From Ichthyophis bannanicus (lineage: Eukaryota; Chordata; Amphibia; Gymnophiona; Ichthyophiidae): a stretch of DNA of 64,000 nucleotides. The notes beneath the pieces were generated by a model. That model was not told the origin of the DNA. It searched no databases and saw only the letters and a program-made list of their open reading frames with translations. Positions 44,791 to 55,866 of the stretch are shown one piece after another. The position numbers were made by a program, and so were the translations under genes. Numbering within the stretch: position 1 is the first letter of the stretch; every line of letters starts with the position of its first letter. The DNA is taken from positions 15,687,080 to 15,751,079 of the forward strand of contig CM066033.1 of NCBI GenBank assembly GCA_033557465.1, read 5' to 3'.

Positions 44791-45339
44791 AGACGCATAG
44801 TCATTAGCGCTACGGAATCCGAGCCCTTTAAGAGCTCAAAACAGTGAAAATGAAAGAACCTCTTGCAAAATTAAACAAAATTTAACCAAAACTAACCAAA
44901 AAGCTAAATCGTTTATTCCAATAAAGCTGTCTGTGAGAGAAAAAACTAGTACTGTGATTAAAAACCGTGGGAAAAATGGCCCACAAAGCTCCTCAGCACT
45001 GCTAACTGCCAAAACATGTTTTCCATGCGTTAGCAGGCATCAAAACATCCCCCGACACTAACAATAGCGATCGGAGCTCTCACCTCTGCCTCCGGGACCT
45101 CTGGATCCTTCCCTGCACCTCGAATAAAGCAAAGGGAATCCTGCAAGCAGCACAGCTGTGAGATACTGACAGCCGGCAGCAGCAGCAGACAGAAAGAGGG
45201 GGAGGAGAGACGGAAAACAATCACTGCGACTCTCGTTCAGCTCAGCCGTCAGTCGCGGAAGAGGGAAGCAGGGAAAGGCAAGTGAGGCTGTAATTCCGGT
45301 GACAGGCTCTTTCCATTTACGGGATATAACTTATAATTA

Positions 45340-45610
45340 GAAAATAAAAAATAAGGGATGCTGCCCTCTGTTACAGGATCTCCTTATTGCCCTGTGCTGA
45401 ACCGTTGAGACCAAGTCTTCTTCCCTCTCTCAGGATAAGCTGAACAGGTTCTCCTGACCCGGAGCTCCCGGAATGTCCTAGACTGAGCCGTCAGTGGGAA
45501 ACTTCAGGGCCACACCTCATGTGTGCACCGAAGACCTCCACCCTATTAAGCTCTGAGTTCCACTGACAGAGATCCTTAGCCCCTTAGAATGGCAGGCTGC
45601 CAGGAATAAA
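45340..45610. other. Interval between element 4 and the right repeat of element 3
   Basis: No frame or motif recognised; possibly leader or gag remnant of element 3. Confidence 0.4.
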
Positions 45611-45790
45611 GAAGCAGACATCCATCATCTGCTGGAGACAGAGAAATACTGAGGGTGATACCTAGGGGAGCCTCTCTATATGCCAGAGCCTGTTCGTTGA
45701 ACCTTCTGGCACTTTCATGTCTCCAACATCTGTTGGCAGAGGGACGTAACCCACTTGTCTGGAGTGGTCTAGCAGGATAAATTGGAACAG
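45610..45790. repeat. DIRS element 3 right inverted terminal repeat
   Basis: GTCTCCAACATCTGTTGGCA, GGGACGTAACCCACTTGTCT and GTGGTCTAGCAGGATAAATT are the complements of the left repeat at 38700-38870, with about one difference in ten. Confidence 0.85.
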
Positions 45791-46860
45791 GATCCCACAA
45801 TTCCTTGCTAATGAAAACTGCTTCAGAATATGCCCAAGAGTCCCACTTCCCTTAAAACTGCTGCTCAGGACCGGCCGGAGGTTTCTGCTGTCTTAGGCAG
45901 AAGCCCTGGCCATGCCACACTACACCTGGCCATGCTGCCCCCTCCCCCGTGCTCAGCCGTGCCACTGCCCCCCCCCCCCCTCTCTCCGCTGCTGCCGATT
46001 CTGGCAACCAGGAGACTGCTCGGTGGCAGCAGCAGCAGGCTACGTGTTTTGGCACACATGGCCTGTTGCCTCTGACTCCCTTCCAGAACAGCTTTGTGGG
46101 GGTCAGAAGCATCAGGCCATGTGCACAGAAGCACATAGCCTACCACTACTGCCGAGACACTCCAGCCGTCTCAATCAGCGGCAGAGGGGCTGCGATACAG
46201 CTCAGCACAGGAGGGGAGGGAGCGCAATGCCATGTGTGCCAAAACACATGACCTGCCGCCCACAGAGGTCTGCCATCCTAGGCGGCCGCCTCATGGATGG
46301 CCCAGCCCTGCTGCTGCTGCTATAAATGGGGGCCTTCCTCCCTCCTGCTGCTTCCATTGAAAGTCTAGCTGCCTCCCTCCCTTTTCTTACTTCCAGTGGA
46401 GGCGGGAGGAGGGTCAGCCTGCTGTTCCTCCCGGCCTCCATCCATCCTGCTAATGTCACCCTTCCTCGTTCTTCCTGCGGATCCCAATAGGGGGCGTCTC
46501 TCCATCTTTCCTCCAGCCTCTTCCAGTATGACCACCCTGTTGCCTCTCTCCAGCTACCAACACTGTCTGGTTCACAGAAAACAAAACCCACAAACTGTTG
46601 GGTGGGAGGAAGCTTCAGCATCTTGAAACAGCACCGAGAGGTCAGAAATAGTAAGAGATACAAGGAAGAATATAAAAACCGATAAAGGATGAGAGACAGT
46701 AGGTGTTGAAAGTTAATGAAGGGATGGGACAGAGAGACATGACAAAATGATGAGAGAGAAGGAGGGAAAGACATAAAAAGAAAGATGTGAAAATAAAGTT
46801 AGACAATAGATAGTAAGGAAACATAACAAGCACATTATTCACACAACAAAGCTTAGAAGC
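45790..46860. other. Unassigned GC-rich interval
   Basis: A run of C at 45969-45980 and CAG/GCTGCT repeats at 46026-46040 and 46309-46322. An inverted pair GTGTTTTGGCACACATGGC (46044-46062) and its exact complement (46229-46247). The frames here look like shadows of composition. No gene supported. Confidence 0.5.
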
Positions 46861-47110
46861 CAGGGACAGTGACTATAACACCTCACTCAGTTTGCCTGAC
46901 TCCCAGACGAGGCGTCTTTCCTGTAATAAATGTTTGCATCAATTCATCACTAACTTTAATCCAACTTCACTACCTGCTTCATATAGCTCCTCATTTCTGC
47001 CAATGTTGGGCAGGTTTCCTCTTTCCTCAGATCCCTGGGGCTTCGTCGTGAATCCTTCTTGCTCAAATTGGATTAAAAGGTCAGGTTTGACAGTGGGGAA
47101 GCCTGTGGTG
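46860..47110. other. Unassigned sequence before the L2 element
   Basis: No feature recognised. Confidence 0.4.
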
Positions 47111-48775
47111 AGAAAAGATAGTTCAATATGTTTAGTAAAGTTACCCCAGAGCCTGTCCTGACAAAGATAACTGAAAAGATTGTCCAAACACAGCTTCAGA
47201 ATTTCATTGACGATCATGCCCCTCTTGATCTTTTCCAGCACAGTTTTAAAAAGAACTATGGTGTCAAAACCCTTCTAACCTCTCTCCTAGATACAGTAAT
47301 CCCATACATCCAGACTCCTACCCAAGGGTGTCTCCTAATCTTTCTAGATATATCCTCTGCATTTGACTCCCTTTCTCATAACCACCTTCTTGACAGATTC
47401 CATGACATAGGCCTCAGAGGTACCACTCTCAACTGGTTCCATTCATACCTGGATCACAGAATTCAACAAGTAAGAATTGGTGATAAATTCTCCCTGCCAT
47501 TCATTCAATCTTAAGGTGTTCCCCAGAGTTTTAGTCTCTCCGCCCTCCTCTTCAACATCTTTTTCCAACCCATATGTAAACTCTTCCAAGAATACAAAAT
47601 CCAAAATCAACTCTATGCAGACTATATCATGTTTTTCACGCCATTTAACTCAATAAAACCAAACTTCCCTAATATCACCAATTGCTTCAAGGAAATCAGA
47701 AACTGGCTCCAGCAACATAATCTGGTCATTAACCTAACCAAGACAGAAGCCATCCATCTATTCACTTATCCATCCTATACTCCCCCTAAATCAATTGTCC
47801 TCAAGAATTACCCTATTTCTGTTAAAACAGAAGTTAAATATCTCGGCATTATGACTGATCAGAACCTCACCTTCCAGGAACAAATAAAGAGAACAACCCG
47901 CTCCATATACTCCAAAATTAGAACCCTTAGAAACCTCCGCCTGCTTTTAAATCCAGATTCCATCTGGACTGTTTGCCAAGCCCTAACTACCCCTACCCTT
48001 GATTACTGCAACTTTATATATTGCAGCCTTTTAAAACAGAGCACCTATCCACTACAATTGACCCAAAACACAATTGCGCATCTAATCTTCAAGACTTCCA
48101 GAAGATCCCACATCACCCCTATACTCAGACACCTACACTGACTCCCCATCCTGTGTAGGATAAAATTTACATCTCTCACCTTAACCCACAAAATCATCAC
48201 CTTGAATCGGGCCCCTGCCTCTGCACCCTCCTCTCCAAGCCTACTAGCTCCAGATCTCGTAGGACAAACTCTGCTAACCTACTTCACATCTCTTCACAAA
48301 ATTACAGAGCAAACAAGCTACTTGTAATCGGGTTTTCTCCCTCTATGTCCCCTCAGAAATGAATGCCTTGCCCCCTGATCTACGAGGTTGCTCCGACCAC
48401 ACAGAGTTCCAAAAAAACAAATAACATTCCTTTTCCAAGAATATTCTGGCTCCATCCACCATGACAACCCAGATCCAATATAACTTGATAAACTCTCCCA
48501 CTTAATCCACTTCTATAAATTCTCCTCCTTATGCACTCCTGCCCCCCTCCTTTTTACCCCCTTACCCTTCTTCCTTATTCTTTCAAAATGTACATAGATG
48601 CCTTTCTTGTAATATACTGTTACTTGTTAACTATAGATAAGTTTTCTACTACAAATTATTGTTCTATGTACAACAATTACAACTACACTGTTATGTTGAG
48701 TTCTATGTAAACTGCCTTGAATTGTAGAAAGGCGGTATATAAAAACTTCACATCAATAAATAAATAGCATTTGAT
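47110..48775 (+). mobile_element. L2-clade LINE, RT to 3' tail (5'-truncated)
   Basis: The plus frame 47128-47514 has KITEKIVQTQLQNFI, LLIFLDISSAFDSLSHNHLL and NWFHSYLDHR. A TAA at 47512-47514 interrupts it before GVPQ. The catalytic box reads YADY instead of YADD (47610-47630). 47629-48141 carries NWLQQHNLVINLTKTEAIHL, KYLGIMTDQNLTFQEQI and TPTLDYCNFIYC. The end is a tail with GGCGGTATATAAAAAC and AAATAAATA. Inactive. Confidence 0.9.
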
Positions 48776-48982
48776 TTATTTTTCTGTTTGCAGGGTTAAA
48801 CCCCAATCTCAAGGTGTTCTTTCCTTTAAAATTGAGCTAGCACTGCTGTGTAATTGGATTGCTCTTAGTATCCAATGTAGCATAACAGTGCGTATTAAGT
48901 GAACTGTGAGGTGCCCTGGAAGTGCTTTTTCTGCCCCATCCCCCTTTATTGGTATTTCGGGTTGAGTGTTATAAGTGTGAGT
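48776..48982. other. Unassigned sequence
   Basis: Nothing recognised between the L2 tail and the mariner end. Confidence 0.4.
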
Positions 48983-49239
48983 TACGAGGATTGCTCAGGA
49001 AGTAATGCCCCACATGTTTTTTCTCAGTCCAGAATGAAGATAGAGGTGTGAATTTGAAAGGGTAGTAACTTGGAACTTCAAAGGACACATGTGTGTAATT
49101 TTACAGTCCTCCGACAAATAGCGAGGCGGTAGTGATCCTTCAAATGGCGTCTGAGAGTGACACACGGTACAAACAACGAGCTATAATTGAATTCTTGGTG
49201 GAGGAGAAAGAAAGTGTGAGAAACATTCACAAACGGAAA
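48983..49239 (+). mobile_element. Mariner-type transposon, 5' end only
   Basis: The terminal repeat TACGAGGATTGCTCAGGAAG is of mariner type. An ATG at 49144 opens a transposase N-terminus (MASESDTRYKQRAIIEFLVE, then NIHKR) that stops being mariner-like at about 49237, where a DIRS-type terminus begins. Confidence 0.75.
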
Positions 49240-49262
49240 AGGACTGGACTGGAGGGATGCTA
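49237..49262. repeat. DIRS-type terminus fused to mariner
   Basis: AAGGACTGGACTGGAGGGAT followed by GCTAAGG is the complement of the terminus of element 5 (AAGCGTCCCTCCAGTCCAGT) and of the tip predicted by element 4's internal region. Confidence 0.6.
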
Positions 49263-49905
49263 AGGAACCATAGTTAATCCTCTTAACTTTTTCATTAATT
49301 TCTGTGGCTTATTTCCTGCCATAATGGGTCCATGAACATGCTCACCATGGCCTTTATCTGCGGCAGGGATGTTATCTACATCTGCAATGTCTGCACTATC
49401 GCTACCACCATCGTTAGCCCTGTTGTGTAAGCTTTGGGAGTGCACCTTTTATCCTGGGTGATGTGTGGCCAGTATGTATTTTTCTTTATTGTTCCTACCA
49501 TACTCCAATTGTAGTGTCACCTTGTTGAGATTTAGTATGGATGTTATACAACCACATCAGTTCAATGTCATACTCAAGATTCTGTTAGACTGTAAATAGT
49601 TCCTAGTCTTACATGCTACTGTGTATCACCTATTTATGTAAATATGTTAATATCTTGTTCTGCCTTTCTGTCTACCTCACGCTGAAGCCCTAAAGGCAGA
49701 TGAGCGCGGGGGGGGAAATCGCTGACAGAAAGAAGGAGCTCCGGAGCGAAGAGTGAGTTCAGGCAGGCAAGGTGTGTGGCGGTGAGCCGCGTGGTGTGTT
49801 GGCTGCCACACAGCTGCCAACCACATGGCTAGATGTGGCCTACTACTGCCCGGGAGTGAAAAGACAACAGCTAGAGAGCAGGTACGCCTTTCTTTTTGCG
49901 TGCCT
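49263..49905. other. Interval without recognised gene
   Basis: No coding region or repeat boundary supported. Confidence 0.45.
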
Positions 49906-50004
49906 TTACAGCAACAGGATAAAATCAAAATAAACTGAATACTAGGCAGACTGGATGGACCATGCTGGTCTTTATTTGCCGTCATCTACTATGTTACTAT
50001 GTTA
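49906..50004 (+). mobile_element. CR1-like 3' tail (short)
   Basis: CTAGGCAGACTGGATGGACC, TCTTTATTTGCCGTCATCTA and the 7-bp repeats ATGTTACTATGTTA at the end are the 3' end of a CR1-like LINE family distinct from the other CR1 copies here. Confidence 0.55.
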
Positions 50005-50790
50005 AGATTCCCCCAGGCACTGTTTATGCAGCAAGCCTGCTGACTGCCTCATCGCTTGCCCCTCAAGAACAGGAGCCAAATCCTGCCTCCCTGAAAGGCC
50101 TAAAATGTCCAGCTGAGCAAGAGACAAAATGGCTGTGATTCCTGCCAGAACTGCAGCCTGAGAAAAACTCAGATTTGCTGAATTGGCTTTTTCTTCTGCT
50201 GCCACGGTACCCCCCCCCCCCCCCGCCCCGCTAAACTGTGCGACCCTGGAAACTACTGCCCACCGTGCAGTCCTTGGCCTTACATGTCCTGCAAAATCCT
50301 GCCGCAGACAGATGATCTCACCTGCAGTCACTGGCCGCACAAATGGCCTTCCCCAACAGCATTTCCACAGCGCAGGAACTAACTGTCTCTCAAGCCAACA
50401 CACAAGTTCACAGCTGCCTATGACAGCGCCTTCACACTGCCAGTAAACACAACGGAGCCCCCACCTGCAATGGATCCCAAACTTACCACCAGAGTCCTGA
50501 AGCTGCAAGGGAAGCCCGACGCACGATGAACAGCCAACATACAAAAGAAATTAAAGCAGCATACGCCCTTTTACCTGCAAAGACCACTGAAGGCTGCAGT
50601 ATTGTTGGGATGCCTTCTAGAAAAGGTATAGGGACCAGAACCACTGGGTGTATGTCGTCCTCAGGGACCTGCAGGCAACCAAGGAGCGCTGGTACCCTAC
50701 AAGCTGAATTTACACTCCACCACAGCATCCACTTTACTCACAAAGCCTGATCAGCTCTCTGGTCAACTGAAAACTGCCCCTTTTTAAATT
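50005..50790. other. Interval without recognised gene
   Basis: Poly-C run at 50209-50224. Minus and plus frames here have no family motif. Confidence 0.45.
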
Positions 50791-51000
50791 TTTTTTATTG
50801 AATGCCAATTGAGTTCTTCCCCATCTGCTGGAAGACTGAGGATACTGGCTTGGAGGGAGGAGCTCAACCTCCTCATACTGTGACATCACCAAAGTCTAGA
50901 ATTCTCAGTGCCATCTGCTGGAAGGGGGCAGAACCCAGGAGTCTGGTCTCTAGTTATCTGGCAATTCCATAGCGTCCCTCCAGTCCAGGCCAATCCCAAA
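50790..51000. repeat. DIRS terminal-repeat fragment
   Basis: CCATCTGCTGGAAGACTGAG, then TGTGACATCACCAAAG, then ATAGCGTCCCTCCAGTCCAG near 50970. It resembles the terminal repeats of elements 4 and 5, and stands alone without coding sequence. Confidence 0.55.
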
Positions 51001-51049
51001 TATTCCTTTTGCCGCAGAACTTTGAGAAAGTTGCTGCTGAGCAGATCAC

Positions 51050-51160
51050 TAGTTTTTATGTGTATGCTTGTGATGTTATTTCATTCATGTAAATATTATG
51101 TATGTTAAATTGCAACCTACCCAGAGTCTTTAAATGGATAAATACCAAAATAAATAACTC
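51050..51160 (+). repeat. L2-type LINE tail
   Basis: GTTAAATTGCAACCTACCCA, AGAGTCTTTAAATGGATAAA, then CCAAAATAAATAA: a short 3' end of the L2 kind. Confidence 0.6.
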
Positions 51161-51229
51161 CCCCATCCCCCACGCACTGATCTGCGTTTGGCTGTGGACA
51201 TAGAACAGAAAGAGCAACGTCAGTTAAGC

Positions 51230-51790
51230 TGAGAGAGTTAGCTGCCAGGATAGCCTTAGACACATCCTGGTAATGCAGCGTGACCTAAGGGCAGCTTTTG
51301 CTGTAATCAACCAAACCCTTCGATTAACACACTTAGAACAAACCGGCTTTACTGATGTCGCTCTGAATTGCTTCTGTTCCTATTCATCAAGACATGTTTT
51401 TAGGTGTCAATAAATGCTAATAGTCTCTGCAATCTACCTACTGTCATATGGTGGCCCTCAGGGGTCTGTTTGGCCCCTACTTTATTAAATGTTTTCATCT
51501 CACCCCTGGCTACCTTGTTATCGGGGATTTGGGGGATCAGAGCTTATTTTAATGCAGCTGACATTCATCTCCTCGTTGTTCATGACAGTTGGGATTTGAA
51601 TTCTCAGCATAATTAGAGCACAAGCTGGAGATTTCCAGTAAATACTGCCTAGGATCCAAGGCCAGTCGTAGCTCCACCAGCCCTTCCAGCCCCACAACCA
51701 CGTCTTCCCAACATGCTTTCCTCTTCCGAGTCACCAAATATGCAAGAAGTCCCCTATCTCCAGGACTGGCTAAAGGCCTCTGGGAATGCC
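51230..51790 (+). mobile_element. L2-type LINE RT fragment
   Basis: In three frames: LRAAFAVINQTLRLTHLEQT, GFTDVALNCFCSYSSRH, and 51404-51616 with LLNVFISPLATLLSGIWGIR and YFNAADIHLLV. The catalytic box reads FNAAD, with the first Asp of the expected ADD motif lost. The end of this fragment is not clear. Confidence 0.6.
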
Positions 51791-52590
51791 CTCATTGTAT
51801 CACCTATATATAATTTTACAGCCATTTCCTTGCTAATGTGCTAGAGGAAGCCTTCCCTGATCCTTCAAATATTCTCTTCCACCTCTGCTCTCCGAACAAG
51901 GCTGGACACAGCCACAAACTGGACCAGATGTCGGCCTACAGCAGCACCATTTGGGTGGGGCAACAGCAGCAGAGCAGAGCAGAGCAGTGCAGTGACCCTT
52001 TGAACATTTGCACTCCGTTGCTCACCTTACCTCTGCCAGAGCCGACTCAGCCCTGCCTAAAAGCTTCACAGCGCATCAATGACCCTTTGAACACCTGTAC
52101 GCAAACCCTTAAGGACTGTTGATATGTATTGAATGCATAATCATCTCAGTCAGTTCATTAATATTAAAATGCATTACTGTAAATTACATTATCTACTGTG
52201 GCTTGTCTTAACCCACAAGAACTGCAAAAACTGAACTTCACCTCCCCTGGGCCACTGAAGTTCTTAGGTTATGCCTCTTTGGCTAAATCAGATGGTATCA
52301 TGCTCATCAATCATGTTCCTCCCCTGCAACAATGGAGAAGCCCCTCCACTGCCCGCAAACCCCACCAGCCCTTTTAACCACATACACATGCTTCAACCCT
52401 GATCCCGCCCACAGGTCTCACTCCTCCGTCAGCTGCCCCCTACAGCTCTGCAGGTAGACTACTCCATCAAAAGAATGGAAACACAGTGGGAGGTAGAGAG
52501 AGGAGAAAGGCCTCTTATCCCACCAGCGCTGAAGCCCTAAACGGCACATGCTGACCTTAGTAAGACATCCAGGAGGAATTTTATACTTAC
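51790..52590. other. Intron 4 start and unassigned sequence
   Basis: 51838-52122 (plus) is open for 94 codons but has no recognised motif. CAGAGCAGAGCAGAGCAG repeats at 51966-51985. The remainder shows no feature. Confidence 0.4.
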
Positions 52591-52704
52591 TTGTTACAGG
52601 AGGCTGGATCTGCTCAGTCATCTCTGAGTCAGGATGATCCATGAAGGGGAGATCATCCTCTTGTTTAACGCTCAGTGAGAACACCGATGTTACAATCGGA
52701 AGAC
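52591..52704 (-). CDS. KRAB-ZNF gene, exon 4 (114 bp)
   Basis: Acceptor TTTTTTCATCACAG, donor ACAA|GTAAGT. Reads LPIVTSVFSLSVKQEDDLPF and then an acidic tail to IQPPVT, phase 1 at both ends. Same length and similar wording to exon 3 (VNPDVIFKIKKEDEKYF), indicating an old exon duplication. Confidence 0.85.
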
Positions 52705-52868
52705 CTGTGATGAAAAAAAAAAAAAAAACATCTAAAAGGATTCATAAGAGATGATCTGACAAACCTAAATTAGTAAATTAATTTTAAGTCTACAAATGTT
52801 TGATAATAATCACCTCATCTCCTGTGATCTCAAAATGCAAAGCCCTTAAATCCAAAACATTTACTTAC

Positions 52869-52982
52869 TCATCGTTGGGTCATTAAAGTTTTCTTTTCCC
52901 TCCCACTCACAGTGCTGAGTGAAATATTTCTCATCTTCCTTTTTAATCTTGAATATGACATCAGGATTAACAATTGAATAAC
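52869..52982 (-). CDS. KRAB-ZNF gene, exon 3 (114 bp)
   Basis: Acceptor CATTTACAG, donor ATGA|GTAAGT. Reads YSIVNPDVIFKIKKEDEKYF, then TQHCEWEGKENFNDPTM. Phase 1 at both ends. The 'IxPDVIFKIKKEDEKYF' spacer is common in amphibian KRAB-ZNF proteins. Confidence 0.9.
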   Translation of the reverse strand, partial: VIQLLILMSYSRLKRKMRNISLSTVSGREKKTLMTQR

Positions 52983-53582
52983 CTGTAAATGAGAAATATG
53001 AAAACTACATTTAAATAGGACTCGTAGAACTGTTCTGATGAAGCAGTGTTTCAGTGTGTGGGCATGAAGGTGTGTGTGTTATATATCTTTGGGTTGGTTG
53101 TATTTCTCTGACAAAGTCTGGGTGAGATGAGGCAATTGCAAGATTAAAGCTTGGAGGTTTTCTGGTGCAGTCGTTTCTGTTCTTCTCTGTGATATCTGGT
53201 TACTGCCTTATGTAGGAGCTGGGGTTCTCAGAAAGGAGTCTGAGAGGTAAATCCTCCCTCCTGCTCTCCTGAGCCACATGTCTTTGAACAGGAAAGGGAG
53301 ACAGACTGCAGTTGGTCTTGTATGAATCCTCTAATTTATGGTTTACATCTGATCTTATAGCACTGAGCTACATCGTTTGCAGAGCCCACAGAAGTGGAGT
53401 CTGTCACTGGCTCCCAGAGAGCAACAGCACCTCCTGCTGGATATGAGATGGAATCACAAGCCAGGCTCTAAATTTCAGGGGTCTCTGGGGCCTGATACCT
53501 GGGATTTCTCCAGTCTAGATAGAATGGCAGTGCACTTCTTGCAATGAGTCTTACATGGCAGACGCTAGATGAGCAGATTCAC

Positions 53583-53709
53583 CTTGTGATATCAGAATGC
53601 CGTGAATCTCCTTGATAACCTTCTTGTACAGCTCCTGCTGCCATTCTCCCAGAATGCCCCACTCCACTTCTGAGAAGTAAGCCGCAACGTCCCTGAATGT
53701 GACCGATGC
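53583..53709 (-). CDS. KRAB-ZNF gene, exon 2: KRAB-A box (127 bp)
   Basis: Acceptor TTTGCTGTTCCAG, donor CAAG|GTGAAT. The translation starts [20 protein letters not shown] and contains [10 protein letters not shown], the KRAB-A signature (VTF-DVA--FS--EW--L---Q--LY--V). The 127-bp length is the standard KRAB-A exon length. Phase 0 in, phase 1 out. In tetrapod KRAB-ZNFs this domain binds a corepressor to silence target DNA. Confidence 0.95.
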
Positions 53710-55866
53710 CTGGAACAGCAAACAGGACACTCAGCTGCACTTTCATTCTGGGGTGTGTGGAATAGAATTTGCCAGTGAGATTAGCAAGCTCCCTTTCTCC
53801 TAAATATCCAGTATTTTGTTTAGATTGCCTGGTCCCCAGAGAAACTCTGGAAATCACATGTCCTGTCTTTATGAGCAATTGGATAGAGGATATGGCACTA
53901 GCCTATGTGGGTTGGAAGGGGGTGGCAACAATTGCTGAAGGGGTGATGGAGGCTTGTGGTTTGGAGACTGAAGACAGGAAAGTGAAAAATGCTGGGGTCA
54001 GACCTGGAGAGAGGAGTAAGAAAGCATCTGAGAGTCAGACAAAGAGACGTAGTGTAAAAGTGTGTCTGTGTCTGTGTTCGTGTGTGTCTGACAGAGAGAG
54101 TCTAAGAAAGTGCATTATTTCAGAGAAGTGGATTAGCGACTCTCATGAATGGGATACAGCCATCTCAGGTAATAATATGCTCAAGACAAAGATGGTAGCA
54201 AAAGGAGAAGAGTAGCTCTTTAAGTCAAAAATGCAGAGGGCACAGGAAGCACTATGGGATGCGACAGAAAGAAGCCATAACACCTCTGTGTGCATTCATG
54301 TGATCTACAGATCTGCAAATCAGATGGAGGAACTGCACAAAGATCTGACTGATGACACACAAAAGGTGGGCATTAAGGACGACGTGTTATTGGCAGGAAA
54401 CTGTAACCTGCTAGACATCGATTGGAGTATCCGGTCTGCAGGTTAGGAAATTCAGCAGCACTTTTACATGCATTAATGCAGCTGGAAACATCCTGCTTTC
54501 TGGGCCAAATTAATGCAGGATAACGGAGCTCAATCCAAAGCCCACCATCTACTGAAGAAGCCAGGGATGTGTCAATTAAAAATAGCACCTCCCTGCCTAT
54601 TCTCACAAATCCCTGGCAGCCTATCAGTAAGGGCTACCATCCCATGCAACTATCAATTTTGCAGACAGAGTACTCCAATACACTCTGGCAGGTGAAAGTT
54701 TTCTACCAATGACACTTATCCCTTCATTCCCAACTTTTAGCCGCCTTCAGACAGATCTCTGTGCAGTTCCTCCATCTGAGACAGAGGTCAGGGAAGCAGA
54801 CATGCACATATGGAGTTGCCATTTCCCTTTTCTATGATGACCCACAGCACCTTCTCCTTTCCCCATGTCCTCTGTATTTCAGTCACTTTGACATTTTTTG
54901 ACAGGTATTCAGGTGCTGCAGGTTAGTAAATCCTGCAATAAGTATTCTGCGATAATAACTGTAAAAAGTGCTATTCTATCACAGCTTTGTAAACAGATCC
55001 TTAAGGGTGAAGGAACTTGCCCAAGATCAGATGGATTGTCTGTAGGAAAGCAGGATTTGAATTCTGTATATTATCTTGCTGCTCTAACTAGTAGGCTATT
55101 CCTCCATTTCAGAAAAAGACAAACGGGGAAAGAGGAGAAAAAGTTGAAAGAGCAGCACAGGGCATGGATTCTTGCTTTATTTGGCAGAATAAGCACACAT
55201 GGTACGTCCCTGGATGCCCCTCATGGGGTCAGGTGCTGCCATTTTCCAGGATGGTGGTGCAGAGGCAGAAACATGTAGGCATCACTCCTGCCTCCCTATG
55301 AAAAAGATACCAGGATGGGAGGATCAGAGATACTAGAGGGGAGGGACTGCAGAGTGCCAGGGGTTGGGGGTGTAGTGGTCTCTTGGGCAACCAATTTATT
55401 TTGTGGGGTTCAGGGGTAGGGGAGCTAAGGGTCACTAGTTTATGGAATTTTTTTTTCGAGTTCAGGGGGTGGGGGACCAGGGCCACCAGATTACCAGGCC
55501 ACCAGTGATGTTTTTTTAGAAGAGTCAGGGTGAGGGCTGTTGGGATCTTAAGGATTAGGGAGTTTCAGGCAGATGAATGAGCCTCTTTGAGCTATCTGAC
55601 CTTTTTGCTTCTGGCTGCAAGTAGTTCAAACCCATGTGCACATATGTCTTCCACCCTCTGTCTTCTTTTGCAAGCAGCTATTTAGCATTACATATTGTTA
55701 ATGTATATTTTGGGAACATTAATCTTGCATTAGAAAACTGCTCCGAGCTATAACACAACGTTCCTGCATCAAGGTCAAGGAGGGAAAGTTGCAAGAGCAG
55801 CATTTGGAAACGTTTTCTTTGAAATGCTGATGCCCTGTGCAGAAGAGGAGAATAAACAATTCTTAC
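53710..55866. other. Intron 1
   Basis: No second gene is supported. GT-rich stretch at 54058-54085. Plus frames at 53769-54215 and 54898-55278 overlap exon and intron shadows. 54430-54700 shows nothing recognised. Confidence 0.5.

Larger units (their letters stand above)
41812..45340 (-). mobile_element. DIRS retrotransposon, element 4 (RT deleted; nested in element 3)
   Basis: The left terminus (about 41820-41910: TTAAACTTACCTGCTAATTG, TCCAGCCCAGTCCCTCACCT) has its complement at about 42290-42350, followed by a second tip complement (CTTATCGTCCCTCCAGTTCA). This is the internal complementary region. Recombinase (42375-42954) and gag (43200-44790) are present, but the RT/RNase H is absent, with a CR1 fragment at the join. 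The right terminus predicted by the internal region is not found before 45.5 kb. Confidence 0.7.
38700..45790 (-). mobile_element. DIRS retrotransposon, element 3 (with element 4 nested inside)
   Basis: The left repeat (38700-38870: CTAGACCAGTCCAGACAAGT and onward) is the near-complement of 45610-45790. An internal complementary region at 39085-39170 holds complements of both tips (CTGGTCTAGCAGGATTCCCA.. and ..ATCCTGCTAGACCAGTCCAG). Recombinase and RT follow on the minus strand, then element 4 begins at about 41812. Element 3's own gag is not recognised; 45340-45600 may be its remnant. Confidence 0.8.

Noticed and set aside
53769..54215. 148-codon plus frame beside the KRAB exon
   Set aside because: Begins on the antisense of the exon flank and contains a GT-repeat-derived stretch; no motif.
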